This document shows, piece after piece, positions 1 through 6,326 of a stretch of DNA of 21,118 nt. The DNA is from Bacteroidales bacterium UBA5762 (GTDB taxonomy: Bacteria > Bacteroidota > Bacteroidia > Bacteroidales > TTA-H9): positions 1-21,118 of the forward strand of contig DIEY01000046.1 of assembly GCA_002418865.1 (NCBI GenBank). The letters are read 5' to 3'. The stretch's first letter is position 1, and every line of letters starts with the position of its first letter. The notes below the pieces were generated by a model, which searched no databases, had not been told where the DNA came from, and worked only from the letters and a program-made list of their open reading frames with translations. The position numbers and the translations under genes were made by a program.

Positions 1-457
1 AATTCGGTCGGCACCATTTGCCGAACACATTAGGGAAACGATAGACAAATACTTTTGATCCTGTTTCTTCGGCATAGCGAAACAGCAGTTCTTCACCCGC
101 CTTTTTGGAAACGCCGTAAGGATTATCCATCTCGGCCTGAATGGACGATGCAAGCATAACAGGGCACGTATTGCTGTATTTCTTTAACGTATCCAGCAGA
201 ACCGAAGTAAATCCGAAGTTCCCTTCCATAAACTCCGACTGTTCTTTCGGACGATTCACCCCCGCTAAGTGAAACACGAAATCGGCTTCCCGACAATACT
301 TATCCAATAAACCGGGATCGGTATCGATATCGTATGCAAACAGGTTCAAATCGGAAGGAATTCGCTCCTCTTTGGCTTTTCCTTCTTTGATATTATTGAG
401 CTGCGCTATCAGGTTTTTTCCGATAAATCCTTTGGCGCCGGTGATGAGTATGTTCAT
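1..457 (-). CDS. capF: CapF-type UDP-sugar reductase, N-terminal part (runs off window edge)
   Basis: The 152 visible residues are the Rossmann half of an extended SDR protein. They show the NAD(P)-binding motif GAKGFIG (residues 7-13), HLAGVNRP (63-70), the segment EGNFGFTS (78-85), an SSIQAE strand (104-109) and the catalytic Y114-xxx-K118. The text around FPNVFGKWCRPN is characteristic of CapF/WbjC/FnlB. These enzymes reduce the 4-keto sugar made by CapE on the way to UDP-N-acetyl-L-fucosamine; the family has a C-terminal cupin domain, which lies beyond base 1. The start at 457 is chosen because the family begins MNILITGA and because repeats lie immediately upstream. It belongs to the same pathway as the dehydratase at 2736-3746, but two unrelated genes stand between them. 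A CapG/WbjD 2-epimerase would be expected just outside the window; that is inference. Confidence 0.9.
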   Translation of the reverse strand, partial: MNILITGAKGFIGKNLIAQLNNIKEGKAKEERIPSDLNLFAYDIDTDPGLLDKYCREADFVFHLAGVNRPKEQSEFMEGNFGFTSVLLDTLKKYSNTCPVMLASSIQAEMDNPYGVSKKAGEELLFRYAEETGSKVFVYRFPNVFGKWCRPN

Positions 458-462
458 TCTTG

Positions 463-502
463 TTGATTTGTTGATTCGTTGATTCGTTGATTTGTTGATT
501 TG
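463..502. repeat. Five tandem copies of the 8-mer TTGATTYG
   Basis: Five perfect back-to-back copies of TTGATT(T/C)G fill most of the 54-base gap between the capF start and the stop of the four-helix-bundle gene. The same word forms the larger array at 899-1130 and recurs near 2600 and 3750. Because the period is 8, TGA falls in all three forward frames every 24 bases. Confidence 0.95.
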
Positions 503-511
503 TGCGGAAGC

Positions 512-886
512 TTAATCTTCATTTCGTTTTAAAATGCTCTTTTTCAATGCATTCAATTGATTGGAAATTTTTAAGATAGAAGGTTTCAGCAATTCTAATT
601 TTGCCTCGTCGATATACTTTAAATCCATTGCTATGATTAATTGACAATAGACTTCGGTCAATGAACCATAAGCAACTTCGATAAAGCGGATTTGTTCTTT
701 TGGCGAAAATCGGCTAACCCCTTCCGCAATGTTTGAAACTACAGATACTGAAGCTCTCTGTATTTGATTACTCAATCCATATTTTTCTGTAATAGGAAAC
801 AATTCTGTCAATATATAAATTTCTTTTACTAATGTACGTGCTTCCTGCCAAACATCCAATTTCTCAAAAGAATAGACGAAATCCAT
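512..886 (-). CDS. Four-helix-bundle protein (23S rRNA IVP / Avd-like family)
   Basis: This 124-residue, nearly all-helical protein has the family hallmarks: FEKLDVWQEA (residues 8-17), a helix with LFPITEKYGLSNQIQRAS, the signature SNIAEGVSR (51-59), and FIEVAYGSLTEV (68-79). The family was first described from proteins encoded in intervening sequences of 23S rRNA genes and folds as a pentameric four-helix bundle; the Avd accessory protein of diversity-generating retroelements is related. Its cellular role outside those settings is not established, and no rRNA gene or reverse transcriptase is visible here. Length matches the family. It is bracketed by TTGATTYG repeats on both sides, one of two unrelated genes sitting between capE and capF. 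Codon 1 lies directly after an A/T-rich stretch with no Shine-Dalgarno sequence. Confidence 0.9.
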   Translation of the reverse strand: MDFVYSFEKLDVWQEARTLVKEIYILTELFPITEKYGLSNQIQRASVSVVSNIAEGVSRFSPKEQIRFIEVAYGSLTEVYCQLIIAMDLKYIDEAKLELLKPSILKISNQLNALKKSILKRNED

Positions 887-1291
887 ATTTTTATTATTGA
901 TTTGATGATTTTACTTACTGTTTATGCGTTGATTTGTTGATTTGACGATTTGACTTACTGTTTATTCGTTGATTTGTTGATTGGTTGATTTGACGATTTT
1001 GCTTACTGTTTATGCGTTGATTCGTTGATTTGTTGATTTGACGATTTTGCTACTGTTTATGCGTTGATTGGTTGATTTGACGATTTTGCTTACTGTTTAT
1101 TCGTTGATTTGTCGATTGGTTGATTTGATAATTTGGCAATTCCAAAATTTATTGATTTTCTGCGAATAAACGAATCAACGCATAAACGAATCAACGAATC
1201 AACATTTTCTTTCGCATCAACGAATAAACAAATAAACAATTTACCACGCGTTACTTGTTACTCGTCACTCGTTACTCGTCACTCGTTACTA
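887..1291. repeat. Gene-free 405-base stretch made of composite tandem and inverted repeats
   Basis: No gene is visible here. From about 899 to 1130 the sequence alternates the 8-mer TTGATTYG (2-3 copies per unit) with an anchor block containing TACTGTTTATKCG. The anchor occurs at 916, 956, 1004, 1051 and 1091, so successive periods are 40, 48, 47 and 40 bases, differing mainly by one 8-mer. From about 1163 to 1240 the same words run in the opposite orientation (CGAATCAACG, CGAATAAACG). Bases 1008-1024 and 1171-1187 are a perfect 17-base inverted pair. From 1244 to 1290, just after the ATPase stop codon, hexamers of the type GTTACT/CGTCAC alternate. I see no credible promoter or terminator with a T-tract. 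Confidence 0.9.
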
Positions 1292-2512
1292 TTAAAATTC
1301 CATTAACAAAAAATCTGAAATGTGGACATGTTGAACGCCTCCTACATTTTCTTTCCAGAAATCGTCCATCGTAACTACATACTTGGGATATTGATCCCTT
1401 ATATCCAGTAATGGGGAAAATTCCCGGTCAACGGTTTCCCTGCTTTCCAATTTATAGGCTACTTGCACATATAGTTTTTTCCCCTGTTTCTCAGCAATAA
1501 AATCGATTTCCCGCGAATTGGACTTGCCTGTATAGACCGCATAATTCCTCCTTTTGAGTTCGAGGAAAACAATATTCTCCAGCACACCGGATAACATACG
1601 ATCCTTATAACCCATGGTGGCATAAAACAAGGAGATATCACTCAAATAAAATTTCTCCTGTGTTTTTAAAATTTCTTTCCCTTTTACATCATATCTTGGT
1701 ACACGGTAAATAATATAAGCTCCTTCCAACGCATTCAGGTAATTATACACCGTATTTATGTCTATTTTTCGTTGCTGACTCTTAAAATAATCGGCTACAT
1801 TCTTTCCCGAGAAGGTATTGCCAATATTATCAAAAACATATCGGACCACTCTTTCGAGTAGCTCCACATCACGAATATGGTAGCGTTGCACCGTATCACG
1901 CAGAATGATGGAAGAATAGATATCGTAAACAATCTTATAGGCACTCTCCTCGTTATACTCGGCGATGTGAATGGCAGGGAAACCGCCTAAACGCAAATAA
2001 CGGACAAATGCCTCTTTATTTTTATTAGGTTCTTCTGATTTGGAAAAACTCGAACGGAAACGCAGATATTCCTTGAATGAAAGTGTGAATACCGGTATTT
2101 CAACATACCGACCGGCAAGAAAAGTTGCCAATTCCGAAGATAGCAAATGAGAATTTGAACCCGTAAGATAAATATCGACATTAAAATCGACCAACAAAGA
2201 ATTCACGCATTTTTCCCAATCTTTTACTTCCTGAATTTCATCCAGTAGCAGATAATTTTTTTCATTAGAGACAGCTAACTTGGAGGCAATATAATTATAC
2301 AGGTTTTCGGCCGTTCGGAGATCGGCATAAATAAAGCTTTCAAAATTGACATAGATAATATGTTCCGGTAATGTACCTTTAGCGATTAATCTCTCTTTGA
2401 ACAGGATCAAAATAGATGATTTACCGCTTCGTCGAATACCTGTGATGATTTTTACAAACGGCTTGTCTGTAAAATTTTCCAGTTGCGCGATGTAAAAATC
2501 TCTTTCTATCAT
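1292..2512 (-). CDS. AAA+ ATPase with C-terminal DUF4143 domain
   Basis: This 406-residue protein belongs to the widespread ATPase family annotated 'ATP-binding protein, DUF4143'. Visible motifs are Walker A GIRRSGKS (25-32, K31), Walker B YLLLDEIQ (87-94, D91/E92), a sensor-like strand YLTGSNSHLL (115-124) and LAGRY (132-136). A winged-helix-like segment follows (about 210-290), then a PD-(D/E)XK-like C-terminal fold beginning REIDFIAE. The usual 'EVK' end of that nuclease-like motif reads QVAY here, so nuclease activity is doubtful. Length is typical. The biochemical role of these proteins is unknown; they are common in Bacteroidota accessory regions. The gene has its own operator-like region upstream (2521-2580) and interrupts the capE-capF pair, so it is probably not part of polysaccharide synthesis. 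The start is the ATG preceding IERDFYI, standard for the family. Confidence 0.9.
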   Translation of the reverse strand: MIERDFYIAQLENFTDKPFVKIITGIRRSGKSSILILFKERLIAKGTLPEHIIYVNFESFIYADLRTAENLYNYIASKLAVSNEKNYLLLDEIQEVKDWEKCVNSLLVDFNVDIYLTGSNSHLLSSELATFLAGRYVEIPVFTLSFKEYLRFRSSFSKSEEPNKNKEAFVRYLRLGGFPAIHIAEYNEESAYKIVYDIYSSIILRDTVQRYHIRDVELLERVVRYVFDNIGNTFSGKNVADYFKSQQRKIDINTVYNYLNALEGAYIIYRVPRYDVKGKEILKTQEKFYLSDISLFYATMGYKDRMLSGVLENIVFLELKRRNYAVYTGKSNSREIDFIAEKQGKKLYVQVAYKLESRETVDREFSPLLDIRDQYPKYVVTMDDFWKENVGGVQHVHISDFLLMEF

Positions 2513-2528
2513 ATTACAATGAGTTTAT

Positions 2529-2580
2529 GGTTACAACCACAAATATACATCATTTATTCATTATTTTTAGGGTTACGACC
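2529..2580 (-). promoter_or_regulatory. Candidate promoter flanked by two GGTYGTAACC operator-like sites
   Basis: Upstream of the ATPase, the minus strand carries GGTTGTAACC (2538-2529) and GGTCGTAACC (2580-2571). These near-identical, partly palindromic decamers lie 42 bases apart, about four helical turns. Between them, at 2547-2540, is TATATTTG, which fits the Bacteroidota -7 consensus TAnnTTTG. I see no convincing -33 TTTG at the usual distance. The paired sites flanking the -7 box suggest repressor binding with looping; this is inference. Each decamer also continues into the word TTTATGG on its outer side, making the whole block a large imperfect inverted repeat. Confidence 0.5.
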
Positions 2581-2595
2581 ATAAAGTTGATTTTT

Positions 2596-2740
2596 GTTGT
2601 TTATTCGTTTATTCGTTGATTTGATGATTTGTTACGTATCAACGCATCAACGAATCAACAAATCAACATTTTTTGCATCAACGCATCAACATTTTCTTTC
2701 GCATCAACGCATAAACGTATCAACGTATCAACAAATCAAC
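2596..2740. repeat. Mixed-orientation 8-mer repeats between capE and the ATPase gene
   Basis: Bases 2596-2633 carry TTTATTCG/TTGATTTG words in the forward orientation. Bases 2637-2737 carry the complementary words (CATCAACG, AATCAACA, GTATCAAC), interrupted by T-rich spacers. The capE stop codon (2738-2736) is itself part of the first repeat word. A 22-base block at 2688-2709 is identical to bases 1201-1222 on the other side of the ATPase gene. Opposed arrays this close could form an imperfect cruciform or RNA hairpin. No gene is visible in the gap. Confidence 0.9.
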
Positions 2741-3746
2741 ATCCCCCCTTCACTTCCTCCAACTTCATCAGCAACTTCTTCATCTCTTCCACATCCAGCC
2801 GATGGGTATTGTGCGAATGATATTCCTCTACTTTCGTCATATCCTCCACACCTTCCACAAAATATTTGTCGTAATTCAAATCGCGGTCATCTATAGGGAT
2901 ACGGTAATAGTTACCCATGTCTTGCGCGCGAAACATTTCTTCACGAGTTACGAGGGTTTCATACAGTTTTTCGCCGTGGCGGGTACCAATGATTTTGATT
3001 TCGTTATCGGCACGAAACAGCTCTTTCAGCGCCGTAGCCAACACCAGCAATGTAGCCGCCGGCGCTTTTTGTACGAACAAATCGCCGTTCACCCCGTTTT
3101 CGAAAGCATACAATACCAAATCCACCGCATCGTCGAGCGTCATCATAAAGCGCGTCATGTTGGGATCGGTGATGGTGATCGGTTTCCCGTTTTTGATTTG
3201 GTCGATCCACAGCGGGATCACCGAACCGCGACTCGCCATCACGTTGCCGTAGCGCGTACAGCAGATCACCGGCTCTTTGTCGCCCAACGCACGTGCTTTG
3301 GCCACCGCCGTTTTTTCCATCAGCGCTTTGCTCATACCCATCGCATTGATCGGATACGCCGCTTTGTCGGTACTCAGCACCACCACACGTTTAACTCCGT
3401 GTTCCGCTGCCGAATCCAGCATGTTCTGTGTACCCATGATGTTGGTTCTCACCGCTTCAATGGGAAAAAACTCACATGAAGGTACCTGCTTCAGGGCAGC
3501 GGCATGAAAGATATAATCCACCCCGATCATCACGTCGTCCACCGAACGCTTGTCGCGCACGTCGCCGATATAGAATTTGATTTTCGGATTCTGGTATTGA
3601 TGCCGCATATCGTCCTGCTTCTTTTCGTCGCGGCTGAAGATGCGAATCTCTTTGATATCCGTATCGAGAAACCGCCGCAGCACGGCATTGCCGAACGACC
3701 CCGTGCCGCCGGTAATAAGGAGAATTTTGTTGGAAAATGTAGTCAT
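2736..3746 (-). CDS. capE: UDP-GlcNAc 4,6-dehydratase / 5-epimerase, CapE/WbjB type
   Basis: The 336 residues match the inverting 4,6-dehydratase family in length and motifs: GGTGSFG (13-19) for NAD(P), GDVRD (61-65), HAAALKQVP (81-89), STDKA (125-129, K128) and M136-GMS-K140. In this subgroup the usual SDR tyrosine is methionine, which separates CapE/WbjB from PseB/FlaA1 enzymes that keep Tyr. RYGNVMASRGSVIPLW and TRFMMTLDDAVDLVL are further family signatures. CapE turns UDP-GlcNAc into a UDP-2-acetamido-2,6-dideoxy-4-hexulose with inversion at C5, the first step to UDP-L-FucNAc. The partner capF lies downstream at 457-1. The gene is clearly more GC-rich than the glycosyltransferases upstream of it. 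The stop codon TGA is embedded in the TTGATTTG-type repeat, and the upstream gap also holds repeats. Confidence 0.93.
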   Translation of the reverse strand: MTTFSNKILLITGGTGSFGNAVLRRFLDTDIKEIRIFSRDEKKQDDMRHQYQNPKIKFYIGDVRDKRSVDDVMIGVDYIFHAAALKQVPSCEFFPIEAVRTNIMGTQNMLDSAAEHGVKRVVVLSTDKAAYPINAMGMSKALMEKTAVAKARALGDKEPVICCTRYGNVMASRGSVIPLWIDQIKNGKPITITDPNMTRFMMTLDDAVDLVLYAFENGVNGDLFVQKAPAATLLVLATALKELFRADNEIKIIGTRHGEKLYETLVTREEMFRAQDMGNYYRIPIDDRDLNYDKYFVEGVEDMTKVEEYHSHNTHRLDVEEMKKLLMKLEEVKGGC

Positions 3747-3873
3747 GTTTATTTGTTGATTCGTTAATTTGTTGAAAATCGTGACGTGTAATCTGTAAAA
3801 AGAGTGACGCGTAATCAGTGACGTGTGACGTGTGACGCGTTACTTGTTACTTGTCACTCGTCACACGTTACGC
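3747..3873. repeat. GTGACG/GTTACT hexamer repeats with a hairpin after the GT stop codon
   Basis: Beside the capE start lies a short TTGATTCG-type stretch (about 3748-3775). From 3781 to 3872 there are degenerate words GTGACGTGTGACG, GTAATC, GTTACTTG and CGTCACACG. Bases 3825-3837 pair with 3859-3871 at 12 of 13 positions, forming a stem with a 21-base loop that starts two bases after the glycosyltransferase stop codon on the minus strand. The only T-run downstream, on the minus strand, lies about 20 bases further on, so this is not a standard intrinsic terminator. It could still slow or end transcription before capE. Confidence 0.75.
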
Positions 3874-5088
3874 TTATTCTAATAGCATTTGCTCATATAA
3901 CTGAATATATTCTGCATAGCGATCGTTTTTGTTGAACATTTTTACGGCTCTTTCCCTGCATGCTGCGGAATAAAAAGCTTTCCCTTTGCTCTTAACCGTA
4001 TCGATGGCTTTTCTTATACCTGCCAAATCGCCTTGTTCCACAACGAACCCGGTTTCGGGTGTTACGAGTTCCGGACTTGCTGTACAATTATATACAATCC
4101 CTGGCGTACCACAGGCAAAACCTTCGATGGTAGTTAGTCCGAATGTTTCTTCAACGGAAAGATTGCAGACCACATCTGCCAGAGAATAGAGCTCGGCTAA
4201 TTGATGAACATTTTCTGTTCTACGAATGCCCAAAATGTTTGAAGGCAGATTCTTCATTTGCTGATTTGTCAATCCGACCAGTATTATCATTTCATCATCC
4301 TTTAACAGCCGACTTAAGCGAATAAAATCATTTAACCCTTTTCGTTGATCCCAAACATTTGCAACTCCCAATAACACGAATTTATCCTTGATTTTGTTTT
4401 TTTCTCGAATTTCATCACTTTCTCGAGGTGAAAAAACTGTGGTGTCAACTCCGTTATAAATAGTTTTTATGGGATAGCCTTTTAAAAAGGAATCTTTTAT
4501 GATAGTTGCCAGCCAATTCGAAACCGGCACCAATGTCATTTTACGTACTGAGGTAAACAATTCCTTTTTTAGCCGGTAATTCTGATACGATCGATCCATT
4601 AAATAGCTAGCGGGATATCCTTTTTTTTGCGGACAATGCTCGCATTGCGTTTTCCATTTATCGCAGCCGATGAATGAAAAATACGCGCAATGTCCTGTCA
4701 TCGGCCAGCAATCGTGCAATGTCCATACAATAGGAATATTAGCAGTTGCCAAATAATGAAACAATATTTCGATATTTAGATAATAGCCGTGCAAGTTATG
4801 CAGATGAATGATTTCGGGTTGAACTTCTTTTATTTTCTCCACCAGTTTTTTTGTTGCTTTCATGGATGCCAATCCGTGGCGATCGAATAAACGGGTTTGA
4901 AGTCCATGCCATTTAATATCCCAATCATTTCCTATTTTAATCGTTTCCGATTGACTTGGCCGATTATTCCTACCATGAGCAATGTAGCTTTTCCATCCGT
5001 TTTTCATAGCCAATTGCCCGATTTCTTCGGCAATACGCCCCGTAGAACCGGAATTTATAACGGAGTTGATTTGGAGAAGCTTTTTCAT
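3874..5088 (-). CDS. Glycosyltransferase, GT4-like, with a cysteine cluster
   Basis: This 404-residue GT-B glycosyltransferase presumably adds one sugar to the lipid-linked repeat unit at the inner face of the membrane. The N-terminal domain has the glycine loop SGSTGRIAEE (13-22) and HLHNLHGYY (95-103). The C-terminal domain has LGVANVWDQRKG and the EX7E motif as E314-TFGLTTI-E322, then GFACGTPG. A distinctive stretch follows HDCWPMTGHCAYF: five cysteines at 127, 134, 142, 149 and 152, typical of one GT4 subgroup but of unknown role (metal or disulfide). Donor and acceptor cannot be read from the sequence. It is the last gene of the main operon before the repeat-filled gaps. A TACTTTTG box (5100-5093) just upstream resembles a -7 element, but the start codon would then lie almost at the transcript start. 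Confidence 0.88.
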   Translation of the reverse strand: MKKLLQINSVINSGSTGRIAEEIGQLAMKNGWKSYIAHGRNNRPSQSETIKIGNDWDIKWHGLQTRLFDRHGLASMKATKKLVEKIKEVQPEIIHLHNLHGYYLNIEILFHYLATANIPIVWTLHDCWPMTGHCAYFSFIGCDKWKTQCEHCPQKKGYPASYLMDRSYQNYRLKKELFTSVRKMTLVPVSNWLATIIKDSFLKGYPIKTIYNGVDTTVFSPRESDEIREKNKIKDKFVLLGVANVWDQRKGLNDFIRLSRLLKDDEMIILVGLTNQQMKNLPSNILGIRRTENVHQLAELYSLADVVCNLSVEETFGLTTIEGFACGTPGIVYNCTASPELVTPETGFVVEQGDLAGIRKAIDTVKSKGKAFYSAACRERAVKMFNKNDRYAEYIQLYEQMLLE

Positions 5089-5092
5089 TTAA

Positions 5093-5123
5093 CAAAAGTA
5101 TATTTATTATGTGCTCTTTTCAA
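5093..5123 (-). promoter_or_regulatory. Weak candidate internal promoter before the last GT gene
   Basis: In the 59-base gap the minus strand reads TACTTTTG (5100-5093), which fits TAnnTTTG, with a TTG (5123-5121) 20 bases upstream, close to Bacteroidota -33/-7 spacing. The start codon at 5088 would leave almost no leader. A chance match in A/T-rich DNA is quite possible. Confidence 0.25.
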
Positions 5124-5147
5124 CAAATAATAATTGAAGTCAAAATT

Positions 5148-6314
5148 CTACAATTCAATTATCCAAGGGCATTTTGGCTTATTTAAAGTTCCATAAAAAG
5201 TGTAATCTATGATGTCCATGAAATAATTGCCTACTGTTTTAGACGATATTTTATCTAAATATCTATATGTACTTTGCTTCCATTTCCTAACAATATCTCT
5301 ATTTTCAACAGCAAATTCTATACTCTTTTTCAATGCTTCGATATCATTATAGTCATATACTATTCCGCTATTGGAATTTTCTATAAGTTCATGACTAGTA
5401 GCTTCACTCGAACAAATTGTTCCAATGTGCGAATAAATAGCATAGTTGGGAGTCAGATTCCAGCCATCCTCTTTACTCGGAACTAAGCATATATCATAAG
5501 AGGACATATTTTTTACAATCTCATTTTGCTCCCATTTACCTCCAAATTCTACATTTTCTCTATTATTTGCCCACCGAATCATTTCATCCTTTTGTTTTCC
5601 GTAACCACCAACAAGAGTAAGCTTCCATTCCCCATGCAGTTTAGGATTCAAACTATCAAAAGCTTTCATAAGATTGTCACAGCCTTTGATTTGGTAATCA
5701 AATCTTCCCAAATATAGAAATTTCATAGGATCATTAATTGTAACTACATCGAGTTGCGTTTTATAATCTCCATCCGCTATTAGGGGATTATACATAAATG
5801 GATATATCGATTCCTTGGAATACCCATATTCTTTGTACCTTACAACTCCCTTTTGACCCATTGCCAAGAATGCATCAATGTCAGTCTGATATTTGTGTAA
5901 AATTTGATGATAAAGAACTTTTTTACTTATTCTCTTGAACTTACTCAATTTACCAGAAATTACCGGCTTTTCGGCTATTATTACTATTTTAGTATCCGAA
6001 CTCTGATCCAAATACGAATCTAAGTATTTTCTTAACGTATGCCTTAACCCACCAAAAAAAACGTGAATAGCCTTTGGATATTTAGAAATAATATTATTTA
6101 CAAATAAATTAGGATTAGTGCTACTTGGAATACTTTCTACACAGACCTTAGCATATGAATGTTCGTCCCATCCACAATCTAATCTTTCTAACAATCGATT
6201 ATCTATATAGTAACACAAAACTTTATTTCCCCAATGTTCCGAGATATATCCAAAAACACCCTTTTCGACATCAGGCATCACTTCTCTCCAAATTATTAAA
6301 GGTTCTCTCTCCAT
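5148..6314 (-). CDS. Glycosyltransferase, GT4-like, atypical catalytic motif
   Basis: A GT-B glycosyltransferase of 388 residues. The C-terminal donor-binding domain is recognisable from YLGRFDYQIKGCDNLMKAF (201-219), LVGGYGKQKDEM (234-245), FGGKW (257-261) and the block SKEDGWNLTPNYA (280-292). The last corresponds to the SxxDGWGxxxxEA block of one GT4 subgroup, but the second acidic residue, normally Glu, is Tyr291. That glutamate usually contacts the donor ribose, so donor use may differ or activity may be reduced. The N-terminal half carries HVFFGGLRHTLRKY (84-97) and no membrane segment. It is 12 bases downstream of the next GT gene and clearly co-transcribed. Substrates are unknown. Confidence 0.8.
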   Translation of the reverse strand: MEREPLIIWREVMPDVEKGVFGYISEHWGNKVLCYYIDNRLLERLDCGWDEHSYAKVCVESIPSSTNPNLFVNNIISKYPKAIHVFFGGLRHTLRKYLDSYLDQSSDTKIVIIAEKPVISGKLSKFKRISKKVLYHQILHKYQTDIDAFLAMGQKGVVRYKEYGYSKESIYPFMYNPLIADGDYKTQLDVVTINDPMKFLYLGRFDYQIKGCDNLMKAFDSLNPKLHGEWKLTLVGGYGKQKDEMIRWANNRENVEFGGKWEQNEIVKNMSSYDICLVPSKEDGWNLTPNYAIYSHIGTICSSEATSHELIENSNSGIVYDYNDIEALKKSIEFAVENRDIVRKWKQSTYRYLDKISSKTVGNYFMDIIDYTFYGTLNKPKCPWIIEL

Positions 6315-6326
6315 GATTATAGATAA

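Noticed and set aside
899..1130. CRISPR array
   Set aside because: The 'spacers' are themselves copies of the 8-mer, the repeats are degenerate, and no cas genes are visible.
512..1291. Diversity-generating retroelement, suggested by the Avd-like protein next to repeats
   Set aside because: No reverse transcriptase, and no template/variable repeat pair with adenine-specific differences.
2594..2896. Plus-strand open frame of 100 codons rich in STHQRINKS
   Set aside because: It is a translation of the AATCAACG repeats running into antisense capE.
2802..3479. Plus-strand open frame of 225 codons opposite capE
   Set aside because: It is an antisense shadow of a well-conserved GC-rich gene; its product is low in recognisable structure and rich in His/Arg, as expected for antisense frames.
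3825..3871. Classical intrinsic terminator after the GT gene
   Set aside because: The stem exists, but no T-tract follows directly on the transcribed strand; it is listed as a repeat hairpin instead.
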